A stretch of 64,000 nt of DNA, taken from the NCBI RefSeq assembly GCF_947504145.1, contig NZ_CANNGQ010000001.1, positions 806,001-870,000 of the forward strand, read 5' to 3'. The stretch is from an uncultured Microbulbifer sp. Its GTDB lineage: Bacteria; Pseudomonadota; Gammaproteobacteria; Pseudomonadales; Cellvibrionaceae. Made by a program: the position numbers and the translations under genes. Positions 26,028 to 35,334 of this stretch are shown here, one piece after another; the stretch's first letter is position 1; each line of letters starts with the position of its first letter. Below the pieces are notes generated by a model. That model was not told the DNA's origin. It did not search any database and saw only the letters and a program-made list of their open reading frames with translations.

Positions 26028-29000
26028 TCAGCCTGCTTCGGCGGAGCCGGAGCTGTTTTCCGTGCTGGCACTGCGTTTTGTGCGCGGGTCGTTGGCCGGG
26101 CGCTGGAGTGCGCGCGGGCTGTGCTCAATGTTGGCCGGTTGGGCGGTGTCGAGCGGTCGCAGTTCGCCAACTTCCGGGCGGGCAGTGACGACCTGGAAAT
26201 CAACCAGAGGTTTCGGGTTGATACGTGGGTCGTTGCTGGCGCGGCCGGGGGAGCCGGTTTTAGCTGCCTGCTCTGGCGCTGCCGATACAGGTTGGCTGGT
26301 CTCGGCTTGTGCTTCAGACGCTTGTTCGCTTGCGGCTTGCTGGGGGACTGCAGTGCTGGTGCTTGTTTCGGCTGCGGCATCAGTTGATGGCTCAGCGTCA
26401 GCGGCCAGATTGGCTGCGGCTTCTTCCTGATTCTCCGCGAGGAAGTCACCTTCCGCGTGGGTCTTCTGGGTTTCTGCCGATTCCTCAGTTTTCACGTCCG
26501 CTGTAGGTGCTTCAACCACATTGGCAGCGGCCTCGGGCTTGGGCTCTTCCCGCGGTGCGTCTTTTGCGGCTTGCTCTGCAGTCTGCTCAGCGGCTTTGGG
26601 CTTGCTGGCTTTCGCAGGCTCGACGCTGGGTTCGGCTTTCTGTTCCGCCTTGGCAGGAGCATCTTCCGTCTGCGTTTCTGGGCGTACCTGTGCGTCCGCC
26701 CAGGGCTGTTTTGCTTGGGGCTCGCTTTCCGGCTTGTCAGTCTGCTTTACCGCTGCTTGCTCTTGGGTTTGAGCTTCGGGCTTGCCAGCCGGCTTGTCGT
26801 CGCGCTCGCGCTTCGCCCGCGGCTTGCGCTGCTGGGGCTCGGAGGATTGCTCAGACTTGGCGGTAACGTCGCTGTCACTGCTAGCGGGAGATTGAGTGGA
26901 CTCCTGCTGCGCATTTTCTGCCGCATTTTCGTCCCGTCTGTCTCCACCACGGCGACCGCGGCGACGGGGCTGTGGGCGACCGCGCACGTTACTTGGGCGG
27001 CGCGCCGGACGTTGCTGGTCATCGCTGGAGCCGCTCGCTTCCGCTGCACTCTCCACGTTGGTGTTTTCGACCTCGGCGTTGGTGGTTTGCGGCTCGTTAC
27101 GACGGTCGTTGCGATCTCCGCCACGGCGTCTGCGGCTGCGGCGTTGGCCTTCGCGCTGTCCGTCGCGACTGTTGTCACGATTGCTGTCACGCGCGCTCTC
27201 ACGATTGGAGTCGCGATTGTCGCGGTTGTCACTGCGGCGATCGTTGTTATCGCTGTCGTCACGGCGCTTGTCGCCGCGTTTGGAGCGGGTGTCGTCCCTG
27301 CGGTCATCACTGCGCTGGTCGTCGCGACGTCCGCCGCGATTTCCTCGACCGCGTCCGCGGCCACCGCGCTGATTACGGTTGCGTTGCTGGTAGTTTTTGC
27401 CACGGCCGTCCGACTTTTTGTGTTTCTTATCGGACTTTTCTTCTTCCTCACTGCTGAACAGTGCGGAGATTGCGCCGACAAGGCGGCTGAGCAGCCCAGG
27501 CTTGGACTCCTCTTTTGCCTTGGCTTTGGCTTTGGGCTTGGCGACTGGCGTGGGAGCCGGTGCGGTGTGTGCGATCTGCTGCACCGCAGGCTGGGCCGGC
27601 GCGCGCAGCGGCTCTTCGTCTTTGTCCTTTTCCGCCGCTTCTTCGATAGTGCCGGAAATCTTGTAGGAGGTTTCGACGGTGGTCTCGTCGTCGCGCAGGC
27701 GCAGTACTTCGAAGTGCGGGGTTTCGAGGTCCTCATTCGGCACCACGACAACACGAGTGTTGTTGCGGGATTCGATATTGGAAATGGCTTTGCGCTTTTC
27801 GTTCAGCAGATAAGTTGCCACGTTCACCGGGGTGATCGCGCGGATTTCTGCGCTGCGCTCTTTCTTCGCTTCTTCTTCTACCAGTCGCAGGATGGAGAGG
27901 GCGAGGGACTTGGTACCGCGAATGGTGCCTTGGCCGCTACAGCGGGGGCAGACACGGAAGGTGGTTTCGCCGAGGGACGGACGCAGGCGCTGGCGAGACA
28001 TTTCCAGCAGGCCGAAGCGGGAGATGCGCCCGACCTGTACCCGGGCGCGGTCCATGCCGAGGGCCTTTTCCATACGCTTTTCAACTTCGCGCTGGCTGGA
28101 CTTGCTCTGCATGTCGATGAAGTCGATGACTACCAGTCCACCCATGTCGCGCAGGCGCAGCTGGCGAGCAATTTCGTCGGCGGCTTCCAGGTTGATAGTG
28201 CGGGCGGTTTCCTCGATGTCGCCGCCTTTGGTGGCGCGAGAGGAGTTGATGTCGATGGAGACCAGAGCCTCGGTAACGTCGATTACGATGGAGCCGCCGG
28301 AGGGCAGCTTCACTTCACGCTCGAATGCGGTCTCGATCTGGCTCTCAATCTGGTAGCGATTGAACAGCGGAATATTGTCGTCGTAGAACTTTACTTTGTT
28401 GGCATAGTTCGGCATTACCTGGCGGGCGAACTCGGCGGCCAGCTGGTAGGCACCGTTCTCGTCGACGATGACTTCGCCGATATCGTCGCGCATGTAGTCA
28501 CGAATTGCGCGGATGATGACGTTACTTTCCTGAAACAGGAAGTGAGGTGCTTTGGAGTCGTCGGCTTCCTGCTTGATGGCATCCCACAGTTGCAGCAGAT
28601 AGGTGAGGTCCCATTGCAGCTCTTCGCCGCTGCGGCCCACACCGGCAGTGCGCACAATGATGCCCATACCGGAGGGAACTTCCACGCTGGACAGGGCGTC
28701 GCGCAGGTCGCTGCGCTCGTCGCCCTCAATGCGGCGGGAGATACCGCCGGCACGTGGGTTGTTTGGCATCAGCACCAGGTAGCGGCCAGCGAGGCTGATA
28801 AAGGTGGTGAGTGCAGCGCCCTTGTTGCCGCGCTCTTCTTTATCGACCTGGACGATCACTTCCATGCCTTCTTTAACCACATCCTTGATCTTGATGCGGC
28901 CGTCGATGTCTTTCGGCTGTTTGAGGAAGTATTCTCGGGAGATTTCTTTCAGCGGCAGAAAGCCGTGGCGCTCAGCACCGTAATCGACAAAGGCGGCTTC

Positions 29001-29159
29001 CAGGGAGGGTTCTACGCGGGTGATTTTACCTTTGTAGATATTGGCTTTTTTCTGTTCGCGGGTGCGATTTTCAATATCCAGGTCGTACAGCCATTGGCCG
29101 TCGACCAGTGCAACTCGCAGCTCTTCTGGCTGGGTTGCGTTGATCAGCATTCTCTTCAT
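26028..29159 (-). CDS. rne: Ribonuclease E
   Basis: 1043 residues; essential endoribonuclease for mRNA decay and rRNA/tRNA processing and scaffold of the degradosome at the inner membrane. The start [20 protein letters not shown] is the universal RNase E N-terminus, so the extra 89 residues of the track ORF are leader. S1 domain ([20 protein letters not shown]), 5' sensor and DNase-like domain with both catalytic aspartates ([15 protein letters not shown] and [11 protein letters not shown]), and the zinc link CPRCSGQG are intact. The C-terminal half is disordered: Arg-rich [12 protein letters not shown] repeats, acidic/Ala/Gln stretches and two NDPR short motifs near the end, likely partner-binding sites. 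A long untranslated leader is expected for autoregulation. Confidence 0.97.
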   Translation of the reverse strand: MKRMLINATQPEELRVALVDGQWLYDLDIENRTREQKKANIYKGKITRVEPSLEAAFVDYGAERHGFLPLKEISREYFLKQPKDIDGRIKIKDVVKEGMEVIVQVDKEERGNKGAALTTFISLAGRYLVLMPNNPRAGGISRRIEGDERSDLRDALSSVEVPSGMGIIVRTAGVGRSGEELQWDLTYLLQLWDAIKQEADDSKAPHFLFQESNVIIRAIRDYMRDDIGEVIVDENGAYQLAAEFARQVMPNYANKVKFYDDNIPLFNRYQIESQIETAFEREVKLPSGGSIVIDVTEALVSIDINSSRATKGGDIEETARTINLEAADEIARQLRLRDMGGLVVIDFIDMQSKSSQREVEKRMEKALGMDRARVQVGRISRFGLLEMSRQRLRPSLGETTFRVCPRCSGQGTIRGTKSLALSILRLVEEEAKKERSAEIRAITPVNVATYLLNEKRKAISNIESRNNTRVVVVPNEDLETPHFEVLRLRDDETTVETSYKISGTIEEAAEKDKDEEPLRAPAQPAVQQIAHTAPAPTPVAKPKAKAKAKEESKPGLLSRLVGAISALFSSEEEEKSDKKHKKSDGRGKNYQQRNRNQRGGRGRGRGNRGGRRDDQRSDDRRDDTRSKRGDKRRDDSDNNDRRSDNRDNRDSNRESARDSNRDNSRDGQREGQRRSRRRRGGDRNDRRNEPQTTNAEVENTNVESAAEASGSSDDQQRPARRPSNVRGRPQPRRRGRRGGDRRDENAAENAQQESTQSPASSDSDVTAKSEQSSEPQQRKPRAKRERDDKPAGKPEAQTQEQAAVKQTDKPESEPQAKQPWADAQVRPETQTEDAPAKAEQKAEPSVEPAKASKPKAAEQTAEQAAKDAPREEPKPEAAANVVEAPTADVKTEESAETQKTHAEGDFLAENQEEAAANLAADAEPSTDAAAETSTSTAVPQQAASEQASEAQAETSQPVSAAPEQAAKTGSPGRASNDPRINPKPLVDFQVVTARPEVGELRPLDTAQPANIEHSPRALQRPANDPRTKRSASTENSSGSAEAG

Positions 29160-29938
29160 GCGTCTATTTTTTCCTTGCGTTGTGCGAAGGTAAAAACACC
29201 GCTGAAGCTCGCAGGCTTTGGTGTGGCCACGGGGTAGAGGAGGGCATGCCCTGGCAACTATCGCCGTGTTGTATGCACTCTCTGCAGGGGCGCTAGTGGA
29301 GCACCTGCGGTATGCATACATTGTTAACTCTGGATACCGGTTCTCAATTGGGTATCCGCTTCCTGTCAGGCCGGCTCCGTATAGATCCCGGGCGGGTCCT
29401 GACTGCTGCCCGGTGTGGGGCGGCATGGGTCACATCTTTTCTAGGCTCCGGGGCCGGCTCGTGGCTGGGCCCTTTGGACTGTCTAGTTGTTGCCGGCGGT
29501 GCGAGCGTGCCATTTTGCATCACTTGCAGGGGCCGGGGGCCAGTTCGGTCGCTGGCGCAAATTCGCGGAGCGAGATGTGACGAATAGAGTCTGTTCCAAG
29601 CGCTGCGGGCGTCAGCCCGTCTTACCTTCGCAAAAATTCCCGCGGTTACGGGGTCGTGTCGGCGAGAGCTTCGGGAGGGGCTTCTAAGGCCAGGATCCCT
29701 GGGCACCATCTTGCGACGCGCTCTTGAAGAGTCTCGCCGACGGAGTTTTGTTGATAACGCGGTTTTCCGCGCACCGGCCCGATTAGCGGTATTTTCTCAA
29801 GAGCGGCACCTGAGTTTTTGTATAGCAGAAAAACCGTGCACCGCCGAAAACCAGCCCCAATTCAGGCCGGCCGAATATACCACGGTGTATCAGGAGCGGC
29901 AATCGCGGTGCTTCAAATGGCGGGAGCTTGGGGCTATC
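29160..29938. other. 779-bp divergent intergenic region between rne and rluC
   Basis: No convincing gene: frames here lack a ribosome site or family similarity. By analogy with E. coli it should hold the rne promoter(s) and a long structured 5' leader. A GC hairpin CGGGC-GTCA-GCCCG sits near 29605. The rluC side has the AT-rich stretch GAGTTTTTGTATAG near 29815. I could not place either promoter with certainty. Confidence 0.5.
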
Positions 29939-30961
29939 ATGCGCCCCATGCGAAGTAACCCCCCCAAAAATACCCCCAAATCCGTCGATTCCCGCAGCGA
30001 AGGCGCCACTGATGCGCCGGGCAAACTGGGGGATGGCGTGCAATTTCTTACGGTGCCTGAGGAGTTGGCCGGTCAGCGGATCGACAACTTTCTACAGGCT
30101 CGACTCAAAGGGGTGCCGCGCTCCAGAATTTACCGGATCTTGCGCAAGGGCGAAGTGCGGGTAAATAAAGGACGGGTGAAGGCCGAGTACCGCTTAAAAG
30201 GGGGTGATCAGGTGCGGGTGCCGCCGATCCGGGTGGCCGAAGTGTCCGCGCCGGCAGTGGCCGGGGAGTCCCTGCGCCGAACACTCGAGGCGGCCATACT
30301 GTATGACAAGGGTGGCCTTCTGGTGGTGAACAAGCCTGCGGGCCTGGCTGTGCATGGCGGCAGTGGGGTTCGCCTTGGTTTGATTGAGGCGTTGCGCCAG
30401 ATGTACCCGCATAGCCCATTTATGGAGCTGGTACACCGGCTGGACCGCGACACCAGTGGCGCTATCCTGGTGGCGCGCAAGCGCTCGGTGCTTCTGCACG
30501 TTCAGTCCGAGTTGCGCGCAGGTAAGCTTGGCAAGTCCTACCTTGCGCTGGCGGCAGGAAAGTGGCCGCGAGGTCAGAAACTTGTGGAGGCGCCGTTGCG
30601 CAAAAATACACTGAAAAGCGGTGAGCGGATGGTGACTGTGGATGGGGAGGGTAAGCCATCCACCACGCGCTTTCAGGTGGAGGAGCGCTTCAAGGGTGCA
30701 ACGTTGTTGGCGGCAGAGCCGGTGACCGGTCGCACCCATCAGATTCGAGTGCATGCGCAATTCGTTGGCTGTCCGCTGGCGGGTGACGTCAAGTATGCGA
30801 CGGATGAAATTAACGGCGCGTTTCGCGCGCTGGGCCTCAAGCGCCTGTTTCTTCATTCTGCAGGCGTGCGTTGCACGTTGCCAGATGGGGCTCGCGTCGA
30901 CGTGAAGGCACCATTGCCATCAGAGCTTGAATTGGTTTTGGGTGCGCTGCGAAAGGGGTGA
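29939..30961 (+). CDS. rluC: 23S rRNA pseudouridine(955/2504/2580) synthase
   Basis: 340 residues. N-terminal S4 RNA-binding domain (AGQRIDNFLQARLKGVPRSR, RKGEVRVNKGRVKAEYRLK) and the RluA-type catalytic domain: VVNKPAGLAVHGGSG, catalytic Asp in VHRLDRDTSGAILVA, TRFQVEERF and GRTHQIRVHAQFVGCPLAGD. Isomerises uridines in the peptidyl-transferase region of 23S rRNA. The track ORF starts at 29711, but the family N-terminus begins near ATG 29939 (or 29948), with GGGAG upstream. Divergent from rne, followed by the HAD gene, in the order seen in Pseudomonas. Confidence 0.93.
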   Translation: MRPMRSNPPKNTPKSVDSRSEGATDAPGKLGDGVQFLTVPEELAGQRIDNFLQARLKGVPRSRIYRILRKGEVRVNKGRVKAEYRLKGGDQVRVPPIRVAEVSAPAVAGESLRRTLEAAILYDKGGLLVVNKPAGLAVHGGSGVRLGLIEALRQMYPHSPFMELVHRLDRDTSGAILVARKRSVLLHVQSELRAGKLGKSYLALAAGKWPRGQKLVEAPLRKNTLKSGERMVTVDGEGKPSTTRFQVEERFKGATLLAAEPVTGRTHQIRVHAQFVGCPLAGDVKYATDEINGAFRALGLKRLFLHSAGVRCTLPDGARVDVKAPLPSELELVLGALRKG

Positions 30962-31014
30962 GCTGCCTGTGTGTCTGGTGATCCATTGGGTTTGACGGTA
31001 GGGGAAGGTTGGCG

Positions 31015-31659
31015 ATGCTGGTGATACTCGATTGGGACGGCACCGTGTGTAATTCTGAGGCGCGCATCGTTTCCTGTATGCAGCGTGCGTCTGATCGGGT
31101 CGGGTTACCTGTGCTTGAGCCTGCGGCCATCGGCAACATCATCGGCCTTGGCCTGCCCGAGGCGATTGCCGCGCTTTTCCCGGAATCCCACAGTGAGCAG
31201 CGGGCCCGATTGAGAGGCTTCTACTCAGAAGAGTGGGTCGCCGCACGTGCTGAGCCGCTGCCGCTATTTGACGGTGTGCTGGTTACGCTGGATCAGCTGC
31301 TCGGGGCCGGTCATCAGTTGGCGGTGGCGACCGGCAAGAGTCGTCGCGGGCTTAATCGCGAGTTTGAGGATCACGGCATCGGCCACCTTTTCCCGGTCAG
31401 CCGCTGCGCAGACGAAACTGCCTCCAAGCCGGACCCGAAAATGCTGCGCGAGATTTTGGCGGAAACCGATGTGGATGTGGCGGATGCGGTTATGGTGGGG
31501 GATACCGAGTATGACCTCAAAATGGCGTCCGCAATCAATATGGCGTCGGTTGGTGTGAGTTACGGCGTGCATAGCCGTGAGCGACTGGACGGTTGTCGCC
31601 CCCATCGGATCATTGATCACTTCACTGAGCTGCTGGAGTGGCCGCCGCTGGTGGCGTGA
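31015..31659 (+). CDS. HAD-IA family phosphatase (phosphoglycolate phosphatase-like)
   Basis: 214 residues. HAD motifs: I DWDGTVCNSEA, II ATGKSRRGLNRE, III KPDPKML, IV MVGDTEYDLKMA. The helical cap between motifs I and II places it in subfamily IA with Gph/PpaX-type enzymes, so a small phosphate ester is the probable substrate. ATG 31015 has GGGGAAGG upstream; the track start is a TTG two codons earlier. It follows rluC by 53 bp. Its position matches the HAD gene after rluC in Pseudomonas, but the sppA gene usually found next is absent here. Confidence 0.87.
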   Translation: MLVILDWDGTVCNSEARIVSCMQRASDRVGLPVLEPAAIGNIIGLGLPEAIAALFPESHSEQRARLRGFYSEEWVAARAEPLPLFDGVLVTLDQLLGAGHQLAVATGKSRRGLNREFEDHGIGHLFPVSRCADETASKPDPKMLREILAETDVDVADAVMVGDTEYDLKMASAINMASVGVSYGVHSRERLDGCRPHRIIDHFTELLEWPPLVA

Positions 31660-31699
31660 TTCGGCGCCTTTTGCGCCGAATTTGTATGCTTTGTTCGGC

Positions 31700-32293
31700 T
31701 TATCCCCTAGCCAGTGCGTCGACGCCATAAGGCTTGAGGGTGTCAATCAGTCGAATCAGTGGGAGTCCGACCAGAGTATTTGGGTCATTCCCTTCCATTT
31801 TTTCGAATAAAGCGATTCCCAATCCTTCGGCTTTAAAGGAGCCGGCACAATCCAGGGGGTTGTCCAGTTCTACGTACTGCTCGGCCTCTGCCTGCGTCAA
31901 TTTTCTGAAATGGACCTGGAATGGGTCGCAAATGGTGGTGTGTGTGTCAGTGTTGCTGTCCATCACGCACAGGCCGGTATGGAACGTGACTGTCTGTCCG
32001 GCGCAAAACAAAAGCTGCTCTACTGCATTTTCTCTGGTGCCTGGCTTCCCGAGTTTTTTCCCTCGGCATTCGGCCACCTGATCGGATCCGATAATGATGG
32101 CGTCGGGAAATTGGCCGCTCAGGGCGCGGGCTTTTTCTGTGGCGAGCCTGGTGGCCAGTGCAGGCGCGGATTCGCCCGGTAATGCTTCTTCATTTATATG
32201 GGGGCTTGCGGACTCGAAGGGTAATCGCAATTTCTCGAGAAGGGAGCGGCGGTAGGGTGAGCTCGAGGCTAGAATCAGTCGACGCATGGGCAT
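31700..32293 (-). CDS. yceF: Maf/YceF-type nucleoside triphosphate pyrophosphatase
   Basis: 197 residues. Hydrolyses 7-methyl-GTP-type modified nucleotides (house-cleaning). The motif LILASSSPYRRSLLEKLRLPF is the YceF form (SPYR) rather than the dTTPase form (SPRR). ATEKARAL, IIIGSDQVAECRGKKLGKPG and GSFKAEGLGIALFEKMEGND with LPLIRL complete the active site. Start MPMRRL (32293) or MRRL (32287); both are better than the 281-residue ORF. Divergent from yceD, as in many gammaproteobacteria, but on the opposite strand to its usual neighbours here. Confidence 0.9.
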   Translation of the reverse strand: MPMRRLILASSSPYRRSLLEKLRLPFESASPHINEEALPGESAPALATRLATEKARALSGQFPDAIIIGSDQVAECRGKKLGKPGTRENAVEQLLFCAGQTVTFHTGLCVMDSNTDTHTTICDPFQVHFRKLTQAEAEQYVELDNPLDCAGSFKAEGLGIALFEKMEGNDPNTLVGLPLIRLIDTLKPYGVDALARG

Positions 32294-32361
32294 TGGCTTG
32301 CTGGTTTGAGAGGTTGTTCCGGCTGGGTTTGGCTTGCTGATCATGCGGCGGTTGAATTGTT

Positions 32362-32390
32362 TTGACAAGGCTCTGACGAGTCCATAGAAT
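32362..32390 (+). promoter_or_regulatory. Near-consensus sigma-70 promoter of yceD-rpmF-plsX
   Basis: TTGACA (32362-32367), exactly 17 bp, TAGAAT (32385-32390). This is the best promoter in the window. The predicted start, about seven bases past the -10, falls at 32396-32398, only 2-4 nt before the yceD ATG. Confidence 0.75.
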
Positions 32391-32399
32391 TGCGCGCTT

Positions 32400-32942
32400 A
32401 TGTCGATACCCCCCCAGAAATCTGCGCTTCCGCGACGCATTGATGCACGAAAATTAGTGCAGCGTGAACAGCAGTTGGATGGTACCGTTCCGCGGGAAGA
32501 GCTTCCCCGGTTGGTAGCGTCTACCGAGTCAGTTGTAGGTGACATTGCAGTAACATTGGCTTTTGCCAGAGATCTGCAGCGTCACCAAGTGGCTACCGGG
32601 CATCTTCAGCTGGAGGTCGAGCTGTTATGTCAGCGCTGCCTGCAGCCGGTGAGCGAGCAGATTGAAGCGGAGCTTGCGTGGGGCTTTGTGTGGTCGGAAG
32701 AGCAGGGCAAGTCATTGCCCAGATCTCTCGACCCGGTGATACAGGATGGCGATGAGCTGGATCTGTATCAGGCATTGGAAGATGAAATTTTGCTCAACCT
32801 GCCGATGGTGGCTTTCCACGATCAGGAGTGTGTCCCCAGGGAGGCATTCCAAAGTGGTAGTGAACAGCCGGAAGCGGAAGAGCAACAGGAAAACCCCTTT
32901 AAAGTACTGGAACAGTTGAAGGGTTCGTCAAGCAAGTCTTGA
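32400..32942 (+). CDS. yceD: YceD family protein (DUF177)
   Basis: 180 residues. DUF177 core: VTLAFARDLQRHQVATGHLQLEVELLCQRCLQPV with the CxxC pair, LDPVIQDGDELDLYQALEDEILLNLPMVAFHDQEC with a third cysteine, and NPFKVLEQLK at the end. YceD-type proteins affect 23S rRNA accumulation in bacteria and plastids. It precedes rpmF, the standard pairing. The strong promoter upstream would start the transcript 2-4 nt before the ATG, so initiation may be leaderless; no Shine-Dalgarno can fit. Confidence 0.9.
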   Translation: MSIPPQKSALPRRIDARKLVQREQQLDGTVPREELPRLVASTESVVGDIAVTLAFARDLQRHQVATGHLQLEVELLCQRCLQPVSEQIEAELAWGFVWSEEQGKSLPRSLDPVIQDGDELDLYQALEDEILLNLPMVAFHDQECVPREAFQSGSEQPEAEEQQENPFKVLEQLKGSSSKS

Positions 32943-33021
32943 GAGTTGTTTGAAGGGTTAGGGCTCGCCGGTAGGCGCCCCGGTTCCGGTGTTAACTGTT
33001 AGTTATGTATAGGAGCACCAA

Positions 33022-33213
33022 ATGGCTGTTCAGAAGAGCAAAAAAACCCGTTCCCGTCGCGGCATGCGTCGCTCTCACGACGCTCTGAGCGGACCGACTC
33101 TGTCCGTTGATCCGACCACCGGTGAGAAGCACCACCGTCACCACGTGACCAAAGACGGTTTCTATCGCGGTCGCAAAGTGATCGACATCGGCAGCTCTTC
33201 CGAAGAAGAGTAA
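33022..33213 (+). CDS. rpmF: 50S ribosomal protein L32
   Basis: 63 residues, basic: [20 protein letters not shown], then [20 protein letters not shown] and FYRGRKVI. It is the cysteine-free gammaproteobacterial form and has a short acidic tail (SSSEEE) beyond the usual end. AGGAGC lies upstream of the ATG. It follows yceD by 79 bp and precedes plsX by three bases, the conserved ribosome/phospholipid gene junction. Confidence 0.96.
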   Translation: MAVQKSKKTRSRRGMRRSHDALSGPTLSVDPTTGEKHHRHHVTKDGFYRGRKVIDIGSSSEEE

Positions 33214-33216
33214 GCT

Positions 33217-34251
33217 TTGTCCAGCCAATTACGATTGGCCGTGGATGCGATGGGCGGGGACTTAGGTCCCCGCTCTGTCGTTCCGGCCTGCGCAAGATTC
33301 CTTATCCGCTATCCCCAGGCAGAACTGAAATTGTTCGGCCCTCGCTCCCAACTGCAATCCCTTCTGATCAAGCAGCCGCCTTCGGTGCGTGAGCGCCTTG
33401 AAGTGGTTGACTGTGTCCAGGTGATTACCCAGGGCTGCAATCCTGTGCAGGCGCTGCGGCACAAACGCGAATCCTCCATGGCACGTGCGCTGCAAGCGGT
33501 GGAAAGTGGTGATTGCGCAGCCATGGTGACCTCTGGCAATACCGGTGCATTACTGGCCCTGGGGCGCAGCATCCTGGGAACTGTGGAGGGAGTGCGCCGA
33601 CCCGCGCTGGGGAAATCACTACCGACCGCGGACGGCTCCTGCTTTCTGCTGGACCTGGGGGCGAACGTTGACTGCAGCGCAGAAGATCTGGTGTTGTTTG
33701 CCCACCTGGGGCGGGAGGCGCAGCGCGTATTTTCGGGTAAGGAAGATCTCGCGGTAGCGCTGTTGAATATTGGTGCCGAGGAGCACAAGGGTACCGAAGA
33801 GATTCGTCGTGCCGGCAAATTGCTGCAGGCGGACCCCTCGATTCATTACGTGGGGTTTGTGGAAGGGCACGATATTTTTACCGGTATCGTTGATGTTGTG
33901 GTCTGTAATGGTCTGATGGGCAATGTGGCGATGAAATCCGCTGAGGGTGTGATTCGACTAATAGGTCAAAAGACGTTTACGATCGATAAAAAAGCGCCGA
34001 TTAAGCGTTTTTTTGGCCAATTAGCCATAAATCTGTTGCGAAAATGGCGCGCACAGCTAGAACCCGGTCGCTATAATGGCGCCAGCTTTTTGGGGCTGGA
34101 AGGTAACGTCATTAAGAGTCATGGCGGTGCCAGTAGCGAAGCGTTTTACCGCGCGATGCTGACCGCAAAGGAGTGTGCTGAGTCCGATCTGGCACACCAG
34201 CTTGGCAGGGCGATGGCACTGCAGGCGCAGCAGCAGACAGGGTCCGACTAG
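33217..34251 (+). CDS. plsX: Phosphate acyltransferase PlsX
   Basis: 344 residues. Makes acyl-phosphate from acyl-ACP for PlsY in phosphatidic acid synthesis; peripheral membrane enzyme. Signatures: LAVDAMGGDLGPRSVVPAC, MVTSGNTGALLALGR, FLLDLGANVDCSAEDLVLFAHLG, VGFVEGHDIFTG, VVCNGLMGNVAMKSAEGV and a C-terminal GLEGNVIKSHGGAS. The start is a TTG three bases after the rpmF stop; no ATG is available before the conserved core, so coupling to rpmF is likely. First of the plsX-fabD-fabG-acpP-fabF lipid genes. Confidence 0.95.
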   Translation: MSSQLRLAVDAMGGDLGPRSVVPACARFLIRYPQAELKLFGPRSQLQSLLIKQPPSVRERLEVVDCVQVITQGCNPVQALRHKRESSMARALQAVESGDCAAMVTSGNTGALLALGRSILGTVEGVRRPALGKSLPTADGSCFLLDLGANVDCSAEDLVLFAHLGREAQRVFSGKEDLAVALLNIGAEEHKGTEEIRRAGKLLQADPSIHYVGFVEGHDIFTGIVDVVVCNGLMGNVAMKSAEGVIRLIGQKTFTIDKKAPIKRFFGQLAINLLRKWRAQLEPGRYNGASFLGLEGNVIKSHGGASSEAFYRAMLTAKECAESDLAHQLGRAMALQAQQQTGSD

Positions 34252-34334
34252 TGCGGCCCTGAGTATTTAGCGGTCTAAAACGTCCAGCCAGCCCTACCAT
34301 TTAAGGCTTCACCCACTTGGTTAAAGGATGTTCC

Positions 34335-35279
34335 ATGACCAACCCAGTTTTGGCGTTTGTATTTCCCGGCCAGGGCTCCCAGCAGATTGGTATGCTGGCG
34401 GAAGCTGCCGAGGCCTTCCCGGAAATCAGCGCAACCTTTTCACAGGCTTCCTCTGTTCTTGGCTACGATCTGTGGGATCTCTGCCAGAACGGCGCACAGG
34501 AAGATATCAACCTCACCGAAAGAACCCAGCCTCTACTGCTGACCGCCAGTGTCGCGCTGTATCGCGCCTGGCAGGCCCAGGGCGGTGTAACACCAGCACG
34601 TATGGCTGGTCATAGTCTGGGTGAATGGTCCGCACTGGTCTGCGCGGGCGTACTCCAGTTTGAAGACGCTGTGCGCCTGGTGCGTGAGCGCGGTCGCCTG
34701 ATGCAGGAAGCCGTTCCGGCGGGCGAGGGCGCCATGGCCGCAATAATTGGTCTCGATGATGACGCGGTAGAAGCAGCGTGTGCCGACGCGGCCCAGGGCG
34801 GAGTGGTTACCGCAGTCAATTACAACTCGCCGGGCCAGGTGGTGATTGCAGGCAGTGCCGCTGCCGTTGAGCGGGCTATGGAGGCCTGTAAGGCGGCAGG
34901 TGCCAAGCGTGCACTGCCACTGCCGGTCAGTGCACCCTTCCATACTGAGCTGATGCGCCCCGCGGCAGAAAAACTAGCGCCGCACATTGAGGCGACAGAG
35001 TTTCACGCGCCGGAAACCCCTGTTATCCATAATGTGCATGCCAAGCCGGAATCCGATCCTGCAGCGATCAAGTCTCTGATGGTAGAGCAGATTTACAGCC
35101 CGGTGCGCTGGACGGCATGCGTTCAGGCGATGGCAGCGGCGGGCACTGAACAGTTGGTTGAGTGTGGTCCGGGCAAAGTGCTTGCGGGGCTCGCCAAGCG
35201 CATCGATCGCAGTCTCACTGCTCGCAATATTGAAACAACGGCGCAGATGTCAGAAGCCGTACAATCCACCGCACAATAA
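34335..35279 (+). CDS. fabD: Malonyl-CoA:ACP transacylase
   Basis: 314 residues. Transfers malonyl from CoA to ACP. Motifs: FVFPGQGSQQIGM, nucleophile Ser in MAGHSLGEWSAL, RLMQEAVPAGEGAMAAIIGL, VNYNSPGQVVIAG and catalytic His in VSAPFHTELM. ATG 34335 is used because AAAGGA precedes it; the track start is six codons upstream. Preceded by plsX (83 bp) and followed by fabG (55 bp). Confidence 0.96.
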   Translation: MTNPVLAFVFPGQGSQQIGMLAEAAEAFPEISATFSQASSVLGYDLWDLCQNGAQEDINLTERTQPLLLTASVALYRAWQAQGGVTPARMAGHSLGEWSALVCAGVLQFEDAVRLVRERGRLMQEAVPAGEGAMAAIIGLDDDAVEAACADAAQGGVVTAVNYNSPGQVVIAGSAAAVERAMEACKAAGAKRALPLPVSAPFHTELMRPAAEKLAPHIEATEFHAPETPVIHNVHAKPESDPAAIKSLMVEQIYSPVRWTACVQAMAAAGTEQLVECGPGKVLAGLAKRIDRSLTARNIETTAQMSEAVQSTAQ

Positions 35280-35334
35280 CAGACGAAGCCCTCTACATTG
35301 CGCTGCGCGCAAGGTTTGGGAATCGGGAGAAATT

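Noticed and set aside
27100-27360. Repeated GATTGTCACG-like units in the rne tail, considered as CRISPR or tandem repeats
   Set aside because: They are codon-level repeats of Arg/Asp/Asn/Ser-rich protein sequence, irregular in length and without spacers.
26457-29237. 926-residue plus-strand ORF opposite rne
   Set aside because: It is the antisense shadow of rne; composition is low-complexity (V/A/L runs) mirrored from the Arg/Glu-rich tail, with no recognisable domain.
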